DNA of 18,988 nucleotides from an uncultured Collinsella sp. (GTDB lineage Bacteria > Actinomycetota > Coriobacteriia > Coriobacteriales > Coriobacteriaceae): NCBI GenBank assembly GCA_902475475.1, contig CABRZY010000010.1:1-18988 (forward strand), written 5' to 3'. Made by a program: the position numbers and the translations under genes. The notes beneath the pieces were generated by a model. That model was not told where the DNA came from. It made no database searches and saw only the letters and a program-made list of their open reading frames with translations. Below are positions 1 to 7,451 of this stretch, in pieces (position 1 is the stretch's first letter; each line of letters begins with the position of its first letter).

Positions 1-337
1 AGGGGATAACGCCAGCTTTGTTGCAGGTGGCGAAAAGCTCGTGATAGAAAGCGACGCCCTCGGGGTTAATCTCGCTGGTGCCACTGGGGAAGATACGGCT
101 CCAAGCGATGGAGACACGGATACCGTTGATGCCAAAACGCTGGCACAGGTCGATATCGACCGGGTACTTGTTGTAGAAATCGCTTGCGGGATCGGGGGAG
201 AAGCGACCCTGGGCTGCCAGGAAATCGTCCCAGGGCACTTTGCCCTTGCCGTGCGTACGGGTCTCGCCCTCAACCTGGTAAGCAGCGGTGGCGCCGCCAA
301 AGACAAAGCCGTCGGGGAACTGCATGGGGTTGGTCAT
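1..337 (-). CDS. lacG: 6-phospho-beta-galactosidase, GH1 family (module 1), N-terminal part only
   Basis: The reading frame starts with ATG at 337 behind a good ribosome site (AAAGGA, 7 bases upstream) and runs off the left edge. About 112 residues are present, roughly a quarter of a normal GH1 enzyme of about 475. The visible part has the GH1 N-terminal signature FGGATAAYQVEGE and the segment GINGIRVSIAWSRIFPSGT. Both catalytic glutamates lie beyond the edge. The family hydrolyses PTS-imported phospho-galactosides such as lactose 6-phosphate in the cytoplasm. The N-terminus is nearly identical in pattern to the module 3 hydrolase (8757-10196) and clearly less like the module 2 one. It follows the permease gene by 76 bases and is probably co-transcribed with it. 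Specificity for galactoside rather than glucoside is inferred from that resemblance, because the deciding residues are outside the window. Confidence 0.85.
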   Translation of the reverse strand, partial: MTNPMQFPDGFVFGGATAAYQVEGETRTHGKGKVPWDDFLAAQGRFSPDPASDFYNKYPVDIDLCQRFGINGIRVSIAWSRIFPSGTSEINPEGVAFYHELFATCNKAGVIP

Positions 338-371
338 GAGTCATCCTTTCTGTGGGATACGAATAGGGAGA

Positions 372-398
372 GGTGCCCGAACTGGGGATCCGGGCACC
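372..398 (-). other. Intercistronic stem-loop between permease 1 and hydrolase 1
   Basis: A perfect 8-bp stem (GGTGCCCG / CGGGCACC) with an 11-base loop lies just after the permease stop. No T-run follows on the minus strand, so it is not a standard terminator. It may protect or process the mRNA and set the ratio of permease to hydrolase. Comparable stems sit between the two genes of modules 2 and 3. Confidence 0.5.
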
Positions 399-413
399 AA
401 CAGAGGGAGGAAA

Positions 414-2192
414 CTAGTCGAGGTTCTCGCGGAGCCACTTAATGGCGCCGGCGGGGTCGCGAGTAAGGTCGATATATTCCTTACCGCGCGGGGCGAGCAG
501 CTTAATGCCCAGGCGATCGGTGTCGGCCTTCATGTCGTTGTAGTAGCTACGAACCTGCGGGGCAAGCACGATAACGTCGTACTGATCCATGATGGCAGTG
601 TGCTGACCATAGGCGCCTGCGGAGGAAGCGATGTTCTCTCCGGTCTGCGCAGCACCTTCCTTGATGGCGTTGGCAAGCATGGCAGAGGTGCCGGCGCCGG
701 CGCACAGGACGAGGACCTTCAGGCCATCGACGTCCTTCTTAGCGGATGCGTTGGCGGCGGGCTCGGGCTGATCGGCGACAGGCTTGCTGTCGGCGGCAGC
801 GACGGTCGGCTCGACGGAAGCGGTAGCCTGCTCGACAGCGGGCGCAGAGGTGCTGGCGGCGATGGTGGCGGCACCATCGGACTCGAGACCCAGCTCGGCG
901 GCGCGCTCGGCCTCCTGGTCGCAGAGCAGCTTATCGTATGCCTTCAAGAACGGCAGGTAGATGATGGCGTCCAGCAAGATGATGATCGCGACAAATACCA
1001 GGGCGATAAGCTGGAAGTTTGTGGTGATGAAGATGCCGATGGGGGCAGGGGTAGCCCAAGGCACCACGAAGGAGAAGCCGTTCATGCCCACATTGTCGAT
1101 AAAGAACTTGGCAACACTCACGTTGACGCAGCCGGCGGCAACAAAGGGGATGAGCATGTAGGGGTTAAGGATCATCGGCGCGCCAAAGAGCAGCGGTTCG
1201 TTGACGGCGAAGGCAACAGGAACAATCGAGGCCTTACCGACGGCTTTGAGCTGCTTGGACTTCATAAAGAGAATCAGCAGAAGCGGCACGATGAAGGTGG
1301 CGCCGGTGCCGCCGAACTCACCTACGAACGACATGTTAAAGGTGAGGGAGTGGGCGGGGTGGCCACCGGCCAGCAGAACCTGCAGGTTCTCGGCCTGGTT
1401 GGCAAGACGGATGGGGTCGATGCCCGGCTGGACGATCGAGGGGCCGTGGACGCCGATGAACCAGAAGAACGCGGTGGCTGCCTGGATAAGGATAAGGCCA
1501 GGATAGGTTTCTGCAGCGGTAAAGAGCGGGGAGAGCAGCTTGATGAGCAGCTCGGAGAACGGAACGCCCATGAGGTTGCGCACAACCACATCGATGATGC
1601 CGCAGATGATGACGGCGCCGCCAAAGGGGATGATGTCGCGGAAGTTCTGAGCGATGGCGCCCGGGACCTCCTTGGGCAGCTTAATGGTCAGATCGCGCGA
1701 GACGCAGAACTTATAAACCCACACGGTAATGAACGCGGCGATATAGGCCGAGAACAGACCGCGCGTGCCCATGCTGGTGCAATCGAAGACCGAAAGTTCG
1801 GAGCCGTTGAACTTGGTGGTGAACTGCGTGACTGCGAGCAGCAGCATGCTGCACTGGGCGGCCACCATGGTGGAACCGTCGTTGAGCACCTTGCCGGCGG
1901 GCATGCGACGGTTCATGGAAGCCGTGAAGTTCTTGGCGGTGGTGCCGGCAACCATGATGCCCATGACGCCCATGGTGAAGTTGTACAGCTTGTTGCACCA
2001 TTCGATGAGCGGCTGGGGCAGCGTGATGCCAACTACGCCGGGAAGGGTGGCGATCAGCAGAAAGATCGAAGAGGTAAGGACGATGGGCATGCACCCAAGG
2101 AATCCGTCTTTGATGGCCTGGAGGTAGATGTTTCTCGAGATCTTCTCAAAGAACGGTTGATGCTTTTCGAGCATCTTTACGATGGCGTCCAT
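414..2192 (-). CDS. PTS lactose/cellobiose-family permease, EIICB fusion (module 1)
   Basis: This is a 592-residue inner-membrane PTS permease that imports and phosphorylates a sugar. Residues 1-420 are the EIIC channel, with many hydrophobic segments and the motifs GVHGPS (His249) and NEPLLFGAP (Glu332), which correspond to sugar-contacting residues in this family. An Ala/Glu/Pro-rich linker (about 425-490) leads to a C-terminal EIIB domain with the phospho-accepting Cys497 in VLCAGAGTS. The length matches LacE-type EIICB proteins. The start at 2192 has AAAGGAG 5 bases upstream. No EIIA domain is attached, so it must take phosphate from a separate EIIA, presumably lacF at 13615. It is the first gene of the module 1 operon, divergent from the repressor at 2468. 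It resembles permease 2 more than permease 3. The substrate is likely a beta-galactoside, given its partner hydrolase, but the exact sugar is unknown. Confidence 0.93.
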   Translation of the reverse strand: MDAIVKMLEKHQPFFEKISRNIYLQAIKDGFLGCMPIVLTSSIFLLIATLPGVVGITLPQPLIEWCNKLYNFTMGVMGIMVAGTTAKNFTASMNRRMPAGKVLNDGSTMVAAQCSMLLLAVTQFTTKFNGSELSVFDCTSMGTRGLFSAYIAAFITVWVYKFCVSRDLTIKLPKEVPGAIAQNFRDIIPFGGAVIICGIIDVVVRNLMGVPFSELLIKLLSPLFTAAETYPGLILIQAATAFFWFIGVHGPSIVQPGIDPIRLANQAENLQVLLAGGHPAHSLTFNMSFVGEFGGTGATFIVPLLLILFMKSKQLKAVGKASIVPVAFAVNEPLLFGAPMILNPYMLIPFVAAGCVNVSVAKFFIDNVGMNGFSFVVPWATPAPIGIFITTNFQLIALVFVAIIILLDAIIYLPFLKAYDKLLCDQEAERAAELGLESDGAATIAASTSAPAVEQATASVEPTVAAADSKPVADQPEPAANASAKKDVDGLKVLVLCAGAGTSAMLANAIKEGAAQTGENIASSAGAYGQHTAIMDQYDVIVLAPQVRSYYNDMKADTDRLGIKLLAPRGKEYIDLTRDPAGAIKWLRENLD

Positions 2193-2269
2193 AGAGCTCC
2201 TTTGCTACTTGATGCGCGATGCATGTGGATGGAACTGGTCGTCGATGGATGGTCAGGACTGCCCGGAAA

Positions 2270-2288
2270 CCTTCCTGCTTAAGGAAGG
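2270..2288 (-). other. Small stem-loop in the leader of permease 1
   Basis: A 7-bp perfect stem (CCTTCCT / AGGAAGG) with a 5-base loop lies between the operator and the permease start. It would fall in the 5' untranslated mRNA if transcription starts near the operator. No T-run and no antiterminator-like partner were seen. Confidence 0.3.
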
Positions 2289-2293
2289 CATTG

Positions 2294-2317
2294 CGAAATG
2301 ACAACGTTGTCATTTCG
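2294..2317. promoter_or_regulatory. Operator O1 of module 1: perfect 24-bp palindrome
   Basis: Arms CGAAATGACAAC and GTTGTCATTTCG form an uninterrupted palindrome centred on a CG step, as LacI-family operators are. It lies between the divergent permease and repressor genes. The core ATGACAACGTTGTCAT has the same layout as the operator candidates of modules 2 and 3. The adjacent LacI repressor (2468-3478) is the obvious ligand; this is an inference from position and symmetry. Confidence 0.75.
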
Positions 2318-2319
2318 TT

Positions 2320-2338
2320 AATGACAACGTAAGACATA
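2320..2338. promoter_or_regulatory. Operator O2 of module 1 (degenerate second site)
   Basis: AATGACAACGT repeats the left half of O1 exactly. The right half (AAGACATAT) is only partly conserved. Its centre lies 23 bp from that of O1, about two helical turns, as expected for two dimers on one face of the DNA. Confidence 0.6.
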
Positions 2339-2467
2339 TTTGGAAGAGCAACAAGGATTTACAGGTGAACGGTCGATATCGTCCGATAAACGGCTGATTT
2401 ATCAGTCAGGCAGGTAGTGTATGCTAGAACGCAAAAAACGAGCGATAGAGAACCGAGTGGAGAAGCA

Positions 2468-3478
2468 GTGGCAACGATGGACAAGAAAAATGTCTCAATG
2501 AACGATGTGGCGATTGCCGCGGGTGTTTCTCTCAAGACGGTTTCGCGTGTGATCAACGAGCCCGATAGCGTGCGAGAGTCGACACGCGATAAGGTCCATG
2601 TGGCCATGGAGGCGCTTGGGTTCCGGGCGAATTTTGCCGCGCGTTCACTCAAGTTGGGCCGTTACGGGTGCATCGGCGTCGTGCTGTTTCACTTGTCGGG
2701 CGGCGCCGTGGACATGATTGACGGTATCGCCGATGCCGCCGAAGAGCGTGGATTTGCGCTTACGATGATCAAAAAGCGGGCGGGGGAGAAGATGACCCTT
2801 GCCGAAGCGGCGCGCAGGATGTCGCAGCTGCCTGTTGATGGCATGATCTTCAACCTGCGTCAGATGGTCGATGACTTTGATACCTTTGAGGCACCGAAAG
2901 ACCTCAAGACGGTGATTATCACGCCGATGGAGCATCCTATCTGCTCTACCGTTAGTGACGATCAAGAGGGTGGTGCGCGCATGGCGTGCGAGTACTTCTT
3001 AAATCGCGGGCACAAGAACGTATACTTCGTCTCTGGTAAGAAAGAGTCGCTGTCGAGCCAGTGTCGTATGAAAGGTTGGCGTGCGGCACTCGAGGCACGT
3101 GGCATTGAGCCGCCCGAGCCTCTGCAAGGCGATTGGAATGCGGATAGTGGCTATGCCGCGGGCCTTGTGCTTGCCGATAAGCCCGATTGCACGGCGGTCC
3201 TCTCTGCTAACGACTGCATGGCAAACGGCGTGATGATGGCTCTACGTGACAAAGGGCTCAGTGTGCCCGACGACGTGTCCGTGATCGGCTTCGACGATGA
3301 GCTCTACAAGACGATTCCCAACTCGATTCTGACGTCGGTGAAGTTCCGTCATCGCGAACTGGGCATCCGTGCGCTCAACGAGGTTGTCGCAGGTCTGGAA
3401 GCCCCGAGCTCCAGAAGCCGTACGCTCGTCTCGGGCGTGCTGGTCGAGCGTTCCAGCGTGAAGGACCTGCGGTCGTAG
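2468..3478 (+). CDS. LacI-family transcriptional repressor (module 1)
   Basis: This 336-residue regulator has an N-terminal LacI helix-turn-helix (residues 12-30, NDVAIAAGVSLKTVSRVIN) and a hinge helix ending FAARSL. A periplasmic-binding-protein-like effector domain follows, including LSANDCMANGVMMALRDKG and VPDDVSVIGFDDE. I chose the GTG start at 2468 because GGAGAAG ends 2 bases before it. ATG at 2477 is possible but poorly spaced, and ATG at 2417 would add a non-conserved tail. The two specificity positions at the start of the recognition helix are Leu-Lys, different from both paralogues. The gene is divergent from permease 1, and the shared gap holds a 24-bp palindrome it probably binds. 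The effector is unknown; a phosphorylated sugar or pathway intermediate is plausible. Confidence 0.92.
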   Translation: MATMDKKNVSMNDVAIAAGVSLKTVSRVINEPDSVRESTRDKVHVAMEALGFRANFAARSLKLGRYGCIGVVLFHLSGGAVDMIDGIADAAEERGFALTMIKKRAGEKMTLAEAARRMSQLPVDGMIFNLRQMVDDFDTFEAPKDLKTVIITPMEHPICSTVSDDQEGGARMACEYFLNRGHKNVYFVSGKKESLSSQCRMKGWRAALEARGIEPPEPLQGDWNADSGYAAGLVLADKPDCTAVLSANDCMANGVMMALRDKGLSVPDDVSVIGFDDELYKTIPNSILTSVKFRHRELGIRALNEVVAGLEAPSSRSRTLVSGVLVERSSVKDLRS

Positions 3479-3491
3479 ACGTGCTCGGCCT

Positions 3492-3635
3492 GTTTGTCTC
3501 GATCTGTAACAACTAGACGGTCAAAAGTGGTCTACATGTTACAGATTGAGATTTTCGGCTTGGCCTGTGCGTTCATCTCGATCTGTAACAGCTAGGACCG
3601 AAAAACTCGGCTAGATGTTACAGATTGAGATGAAC
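3492..3635. repeat. Tandem double-hairpin intergenic element, copy 1
   Basis: Two adjacent inverted repeats share the arms ATCTGTAACA and TGTTACAGAT. Hairpin A is at 3498-3550. Hairpin B is at 3571-3635, with outer arms GTTCATCTC / GAGATGAAC and inner CTAG / CTAG. The whole unit recurs at 8500-8645 in the equivalent place behind repressor 2. Hairpin B is 59/65 identical between copies, including one A-T to G-C change that keeps pairing (3575 with 3631). No T-run follows, so it is not a typical intrinsic terminator. It may be a REP- or MITE-like palindromic element or an mRNA end-stabiliser for the convergent genes. Confidence 0.75.
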
Positions 3636-3659
3636 AGGAGGACGGGTGCGGTCTAAACA

Positions 3660-3698
3660 AAATGGCCCGCGCATCACACATCGATGCACGGGCCATTT
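3660..3698 (-). terminator. Intrinsic terminator of the module 2 operon
   Basis: A 10-bp perfect outer stem (AAATGGCCCG / CGGGCCATTT) continues into an inner GCATC / GATGC stem around a 7-base loop. Read on the minus strand it is followed by a T-rich stretch. It lies 32 bases past the permease 2 stop. Confidence 0.8.
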
Positions 3699-3730
3699 AT
3701 TGTCTGCAAGCGGCAGGTGGTGTCAGCGTC

Positions 3731-5491
3731 TTATGCCTCGAGGTTTTCCTCGATCCAGGCGACGGCACCCTTGGGATCCTTAGTGAGGTCGATGTACTGT
3801 TTGCCCTTGGGCGACAGCAGCGTGATGCCCAGGCGGTCGGTGTCGGCCTTCATCTCGTTGTAATAGGTGCGAACCTGCGGAGCCAGGACGATGACGTTGT
3901 ACTGGTCCATGATGGCGTAGTGGCTGCCGTAGGCACCGGCGTTGGCGGTAATGTCGATGCCCAGCTCGTCGGCGCCTTCCTTAAGCGCGTTGGCGAGCAG
4001 TGCAGAGGTGCCGGCGCCAGCGCACAGAACCAGAACCCTCAGATCCTTGCCCTTAAGGGCGGACGGAGCTGCGGAGGCCTCAGTGGCAGAAGCGGTCTCG
4101 ACAACAGGAGCCTCAACGGCGGGGGCGGCAGCGGTCTTGACGGCCTTGGTCTCCTCGGCCTCTTCTTCGGCCAGGGTCTCGGCCTCCTGCTTGCACAGGA
4201 CGTTGTCGTAGGCCTTGCAGAACGGGTAGTAGATCAAGAAGTCAACGACCAGCAGGACGACAACCAGGACCAGAGAGATCGGCTGGAAGTTGGTGTCGAT
4301 GAAGGTGCCGATCGGTCCGGGGAGTGCCCACGGCATGGCATAGATAAAGCCGTTCATGCCCAAAAAGTCGATGAAGAACTTACCAATGAGGACGTTGGCC
4401 ACGGGGGCAAACAGGAACGGGATCAGGAAGTACGGGTTGAGGATGATGGGCGCGGCGAACAGCAGCGGCTCGTTGACGGCGAACATCACGGGCACGACAG
4501 AGGCTTTGCCGACGGCCTTGAGCTGCTTGGAGCGCATAAAGAGCAGGAAGATGATCGGGACAATGAACGTGGCGCCGGTGCCGCCGAGTTCGCCGATGTA
4601 GTTACCGAAGTTTTCGGTCAGGGCGAGGGCGGGGTGACCGCCGGCCTGCAGCGTGGCGAGGTTGGTGGTGATGTTGCCAAACAGCGCGGCGTTGAGGGCA
4701 GGCTTAACGACCGAGGGGCCGTGGATGCCCATGAACCAGAACAGCGGGATCATGAACCAGATGAGGGCGAGGCCGGCGTAGGAATCGGCAGCGGCGAACA
4801 GCGGGCTCACCAGCGTGGAGATGACGTTGGCAAACGGGACGGCCAAGCAGGTGCGGCAGATAACGTCGATGACGGCGACAAACAGGATGGAGAAGCTGAA
4901 GGCGAAGATGTCGCGGAAGTTCTGGGCGATGGCGCCGGGGACTTCTTTGGGCAGCTTGATGGTGATGTCTCGCTTAATGCAGAAGGCATAGATGTTGACC
5001 GTGGCAAATGCGGCGACAAAGGAGCTCAGCAGGCCCTTGGTGCCCATGTTGTCGGTAAAGAACACCGAGACATCGGCGCCGTCGATCTTGGCACTCGTCT
5101 GGGTAACGGCCAAGATGAGCATAGCGCACATGGCGGCGACCATGGTGCTCGTGGCGTTGATGGCCTTGCCGGCAGGCATGCGGCGGTTCTTGGAGCCGGT
5201 CAGCGCGCTTGCGGTGGTGCCGGCGACCATGATGCCCACGACGCCCATCGTGAAGTTGTAAACCTTGTTGCAGAAGTTCACGACGTCGACGTTCCACCAG
5301 TCGGGCAGCGTAAAGCCGCCGACCGTGGCGACAACGCCCGGCAGGGTCGAAATAAGCAGGAAGACAGAAGAAGACAGGATAATGGGCATTGCTGCCAAAA
5401 AGCCGTCTTTAATGGCCTGAAGGTAGATGTTCTTAGAGACCTTGTCGAAGTACGGCTGACCTTTCTCCAAGAACTTAACGATCGATTCCAT
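3731..5491 (-). CDS. PTS lactose/cellobiose-family permease, EIICB fusion (module 2)
   Basis: This 586-residue membrane permease has an EIIC domain (about 1-435) with GIHGPS (His257) and NEPLLFAAP (Glu341). An Ala/Glu/Val-rich linker leads to a C-terminal EIIB domain carrying the phospho-cysteine Cys490 in VLCAGAGTS. Like the other two permeases it has no EIIA. The ATG at 5491 follows GAGGAG by 9 bases. It is the second gene of its operon, 176 bases after the hydrolase stop, whereas in modules 1 and 3 the permease comes first. Sequence blocks shared with permease 1 but not permease 3 include MPAGK, VPGAIAQNFRDI and MKADTDRLGI, so these two are the closer pair. The operon ends at the terminator at 3660-3698. 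The sugar is not determined by sequence; a beta-galactoside is inferred from the partner enzyme. Confidence 0.93.
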   Translation of the reverse strand: MESIVKFLEKGQPYFDKVSKNIYLQAIKDGFLAAMPIILSSSVFLLISTLPGVVATVGGFTLPDWWNVDVVNFCNKVYNFTMGVVGIMVAGTTASALTGSKNRRMPAGKAINATSTMVAAMCAMLILAVTQTSAKIDGADVSVFFTDNMGTKGLLSSFVAAFATVNIYAFCIKRDITIKLPKEVPGAIAQNFRDIFAFSFSILFVAVIDVICRTCLAVPFANVISTLVSPLFAAADSYAGLALIWFMIPLFWFMGIHGPSVVKPALNAALFGNITTNLATLQAGGHPALALTENFGNYIGELGGTGATFIVPIIFLLFMRSKQLKAVGKASVVPVMFAVNEPLLFAAPIILNPYFLIPFLFAPVANVLIGKFFIDFLGMNGFIYAMPWALPGPIGTFIDTNFQPISLVLVVVLLVVDFLIYYPFCKAYDNVLCKQEAETLAEEEAEETKAVKTAAAPAVEAPVVETASATEASAAPSALKGKDLRVLVLCAGAGTSALLANALKEGADELGIDITANAGAYGSHYAIMDQYNVIVLAPQVRTYYNEMKADTDRLGITLLSPKGKQYIDLTKDPKGAVAWIEENLEA

Positions 5492-5599
5492 AGTTCACGC
5501 TCCTCTTTGCATGAAATCTTAATGGCATGGACGTTGAAAACCTATATGGTCTCCCGCTTGCTAAAAGCCCGGGTGCAGGCGGGGCCGGTCCCAGGGGGA

Positions 5600-5646
5600 G
5601 AGAGGGGAGCGGCTGGGTTTGTATCGCATAGGGCCGCTCCCTTCTC
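5600..5646 (-). other. Intercistronic stem-loop between hydrolase 2 and permease 2
   Basis: A 14-bp stem (GAGAGGGGAGCGGC / GCCGCTCCCTTCTC) with a single G-T pair and a 19-base loop lies just beyond the hydrolase stop. No T-run follows on the minus strand. It could stabilise the upstream hydrolase message or attenuate transcription into the permease gene. Confidence 0.55.
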
Positions 5647-5667
5647 GGGGGAAAGCGAGGCGATGCG

Positions 5668-7110
5668 CTACTGCGCGTCCGCCATAGTGTCGGCGAGCTC
5701 CTTGTACCAGAGTGCCGACTGCTTGATGTAGCGTTTTTGCGTGTCGAAGTCGATGTAGAACAGGCCGTAGCGCTTGTTATAGCCATTGGCCCACGAGAAC
5801 TGGTCCTGCAGGCTCCAGATAAAGTAGCCCTGGACGTCGACGCCCTCGGCGCGCGCCTGGAGCACCTTCTCCATGTGCTGGTCGACAAAGTCGATGCGCT
5901 CGGGATCGGCGACGATGCCGTTTGCGTCGGGCTCGGGGTCCTTGTGGCCCAGGCCGTTTTCGGTGATATAGATGACGGGGAGGTTGGGATAGGTGGCGCT
6001 GATGTGCTTGAGCGTGTCGTAGAGGCCTTGCGGGTAGATGAGCCAATCCCAGTCGGTGGTGGGGATACCCGGCATATCGACCTGCTGCCCGACGCCCTTA
6101 AACTTAAAGCACGAGGTGCCCTTGTCTCCGGTGCCGTTAAAGCTGTTGGTTGACTCGCCATCGTAGGCGGCGATAAACGCCGACTGATAGTAGTTGAGGC
6201 CGAACATATCGTTGCGGGGCGCCGCCTTGGCGAGCTCCTCCATGTCGCTGTCCTCAACCGTAAGTGTGGCGTTGTTGGCACGCAGAATCTCGTTGATGAG
6301 TGAGAGGGTGCGCGCGGAGTAGTGACCCAGGAAGGCGCCGTCCATGATGAAGTCGGTGTAGAAGGCGTTGTACAGGTCGGCGGCGTGCTGGTCGGCGGGC
6401 GAGTCGGTGGCAGGATATGCCGGCGTCAGGACGTTGACCATGCCAATGCGTCCGCCCAGGTGCTCGGTCTCGTCAAGATCCTTATACAGGTTGACGGCGC
6501 GGGCGTGGGCAACGAGCTCGTTGTGCTGGCTCTGGATGCCGCTCGTCACATCAAAGTGATGGTTGGGCGGGAAGTTGCCTTGGATGTATTGGGAGTGCGA
6601 GAGGCTGATGAGCTCGTTGATGGTGAACCAATTCTTGACCTCGCGGAACTCGCGGAAGCAGAACTCGGCATAGCGCACATAGGCGTCGACGGTCTTGCGG
6701 TTGAGCCAGTCGCCCTGGTTGAACAGGGCGGCGGGGGAGTCAAAGTGATGCAGGGACACATAGGGCTCGACGCCATACTTTTTGCAGCAGGCGAACAGCT
6801 CGTGGTAGTGCTTAACGCCCTCGGCGAGGGGTTCGGCATCGTCGCCGTTGGGGAAGATGCGGGTCCAGGCGATGGACACACGAATGGCGTTGAGTCCATG
6901 CTCGGCAGAAAGGCGGATATCCTCCTCGTAGCGGTTGTAGAAATCACTGGCCGGGTCGGGCAAAAAGCGACCCTGGGCGACAAGGTAATCGTCCCACATG
7001 GTCTTACCCTTGCCTGCCACCTTCGTGGAACCTTCCGTTTGGTACGCGGCGGTTGCGGCGCCCCAAACAAAGCCCTTCGGCAGCTGCTGTACGCGGTTTA
7101 GCAAAGACAT
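5668..7110 (-). CDS. lacG: 6-phospho-beta-galactosidase, GH1 family (module 2)
   Basis: This cytoplasmic glycoside hydrolase of 480 residues should release galactose 6-phosphate from PTS-imported galactosides. It carries the GH1 acid/base Glu166 (FTINEL) and nucleophile Glu384 (YITENG). The C-terminal segment FSWANGYNKRYG contains the phosphate-binding Ser439, Lys446 and Tyr448. Trp440 directly after the serine is typical of LacG rather than of 6-phospho-beta-glucosidases. I chose ATG at 7110 because GAGGG sits 9 bases upstream; ATG at 7116 (two residues longer) is too close to that site. It is the first gene of its operon, divergent from repressor 2. It is the most divergent of the three hydrolases (WGAATAAYQTEGS against FGGATAAYQVEGE in the others), so it may act on a different galactoside. 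A 6-phospho-beta-glucosidase cannot be fully excluded. Confidence 0.88.
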   Translation of the reverse strand: MSLLNRVQQLPKGFVWGAATAAYQTEGSTKVAGKGKTMWDDYLVAQGRFLPDPASDFYNRYEEDIRLSAEHGLNAIRVSIAWTRIFPNGDDAEPLAEGVKHYHELFACCKKYGVEPYVSLHHFDSPAALFNQGDWLNRKTVDAYVRYAEFCFREFREVKNWFTINELISLSHSQYIQGNFPPNHHFDVTSGIQSQHNELVAHARAVNLYKDLDETEHLGGRIGMVNVLTPAYPATDSPADQHAADLYNAFYTDFIMDGAFLGHYSARTLSLINEILRANNATLTVEDSDMEELAKAAPRNDMFGLNYYQSAFIAAYDGESTNSFNGTGDKGTSCFKFKGVGQQVDMPGIPTTDWDWLIYPQGLYDTLKHISATYPNLPVIYITENGLGHKDPEPDANGIVADPERIDFVDQHMEKVLQARAEGVDVQGYFIWSLQDQFSWANGYNKRYGLFYIDFDTQKRYIKQSALWYKELADTMADAQ

Positions 7111-7228
7111 ATGCATACACCCTCTCGTCTCGCTGTTCGATATTGTGCGTTTGCGCTCAGGAGGCTCCCTGGTTAGCGTTCAGCGGTGAAAAAGCCCGAT
7201 AAACACTATCTTAAAATGATTAGAACCA

Positions 7229-7248
7229 AAATGAGCACGTGAACATTT
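7229..7248. promoter_or_regulatory. Operator O1 of module 2
   Basis: The core ATGAGCACGTGAACAT is an imperfect palindrome around a CG centre, repeated 22 bp away at 7253 and again at 7385. It lies upstream of hydrolase 2 on the side nearest that gene. The likely ligand is the LacI protein encoded at 7452. Confidence 0.65.
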
Positions 7249-7250
7249 GA

Positions 7251-7270
7251 CAATGAGCACGTTAACATCC
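7251..7270. promoter_or_regulatory. Operator O2 of module 2
   Basis: The core ATGAGCACGTTAACAT at 7253-7268 matches O1 in 15 of 16 positions. The centres of O1 and O2 are 22 bp apart, about two helical turns. Confidence 0.65.
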
Positions 7271-7343
7271 GGCTGGGATGTATAGAAACAAAACAACTTC
7301 AAACAGCCGCGAACGGTTGTATTTGTTCGGTAAGCGGTTTTGA

Positions 7344-7373
7344 TTGACAGAAGTTTTCATGTTGTGGTATATG
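7344..7373 (+). promoter_or_regulatory. Promoter of the module 2 repressor
   Basis: A perfect TTGACA (7344-7349) is separated by 18 bp from TATATG (7368-7373), which is preceded by an extended -10 TG. Transcription would start near 7380, directly ahead of operator O3. Confidence 0.6.
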
Positions 7374-7384
7374 GCTCGGGTATC

Positions 7385-7400
7385 ATGAGCACGTTATCAA
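7385..7400. promoter_or_regulatory. Operator O3 of module 2, just downstream of the repressor promoter
   Basis: ATGAGCACGTTATCAA matches O2 in 14 of 16 positions. It covers about +5 to +20 of the predicted repressor transcript, the right place for autorepression. Confidence 0.6.
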
Positions 7401-7451
7401 TGTATGTACGATGCGCCATGGGCGCGGGGAATAGTTGGGAAGCAGGTTAGC

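Larger units (their letters stand above)
7111..7451. other. Divergent regulatory gap of module 2
   Basis: No gene was found here. The gap contains three operator-like palindromes (7229-7248, 7251-7270, 7385-7400), the candidate repressor 2 promoter (7344-7373) and AT-rich DNA. The minus-strand promoter for the hydrolase must also lie here, but I could not assign a convincing -35/-10 pair for it. Confidence 0.6.

Noticed and set aside
288..2282. Long plus-strand open frame opposite permease 1, with similar ones opposite permeases 2 (3662-5731) and 3 (from 10275)
   Set aside because: They are Gly/Asp/His-rich and lack family motifs or ribosome sites. They mirror conserved EIICB genes on the other strand and arise from GC-rich codon use.
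3492..3635. Short repeats here as a CRISPR array
   Set aside because: There are only two paired inverted repeats with dissimilar loops and no series of equal-length spacers; no cas genes are nearby.
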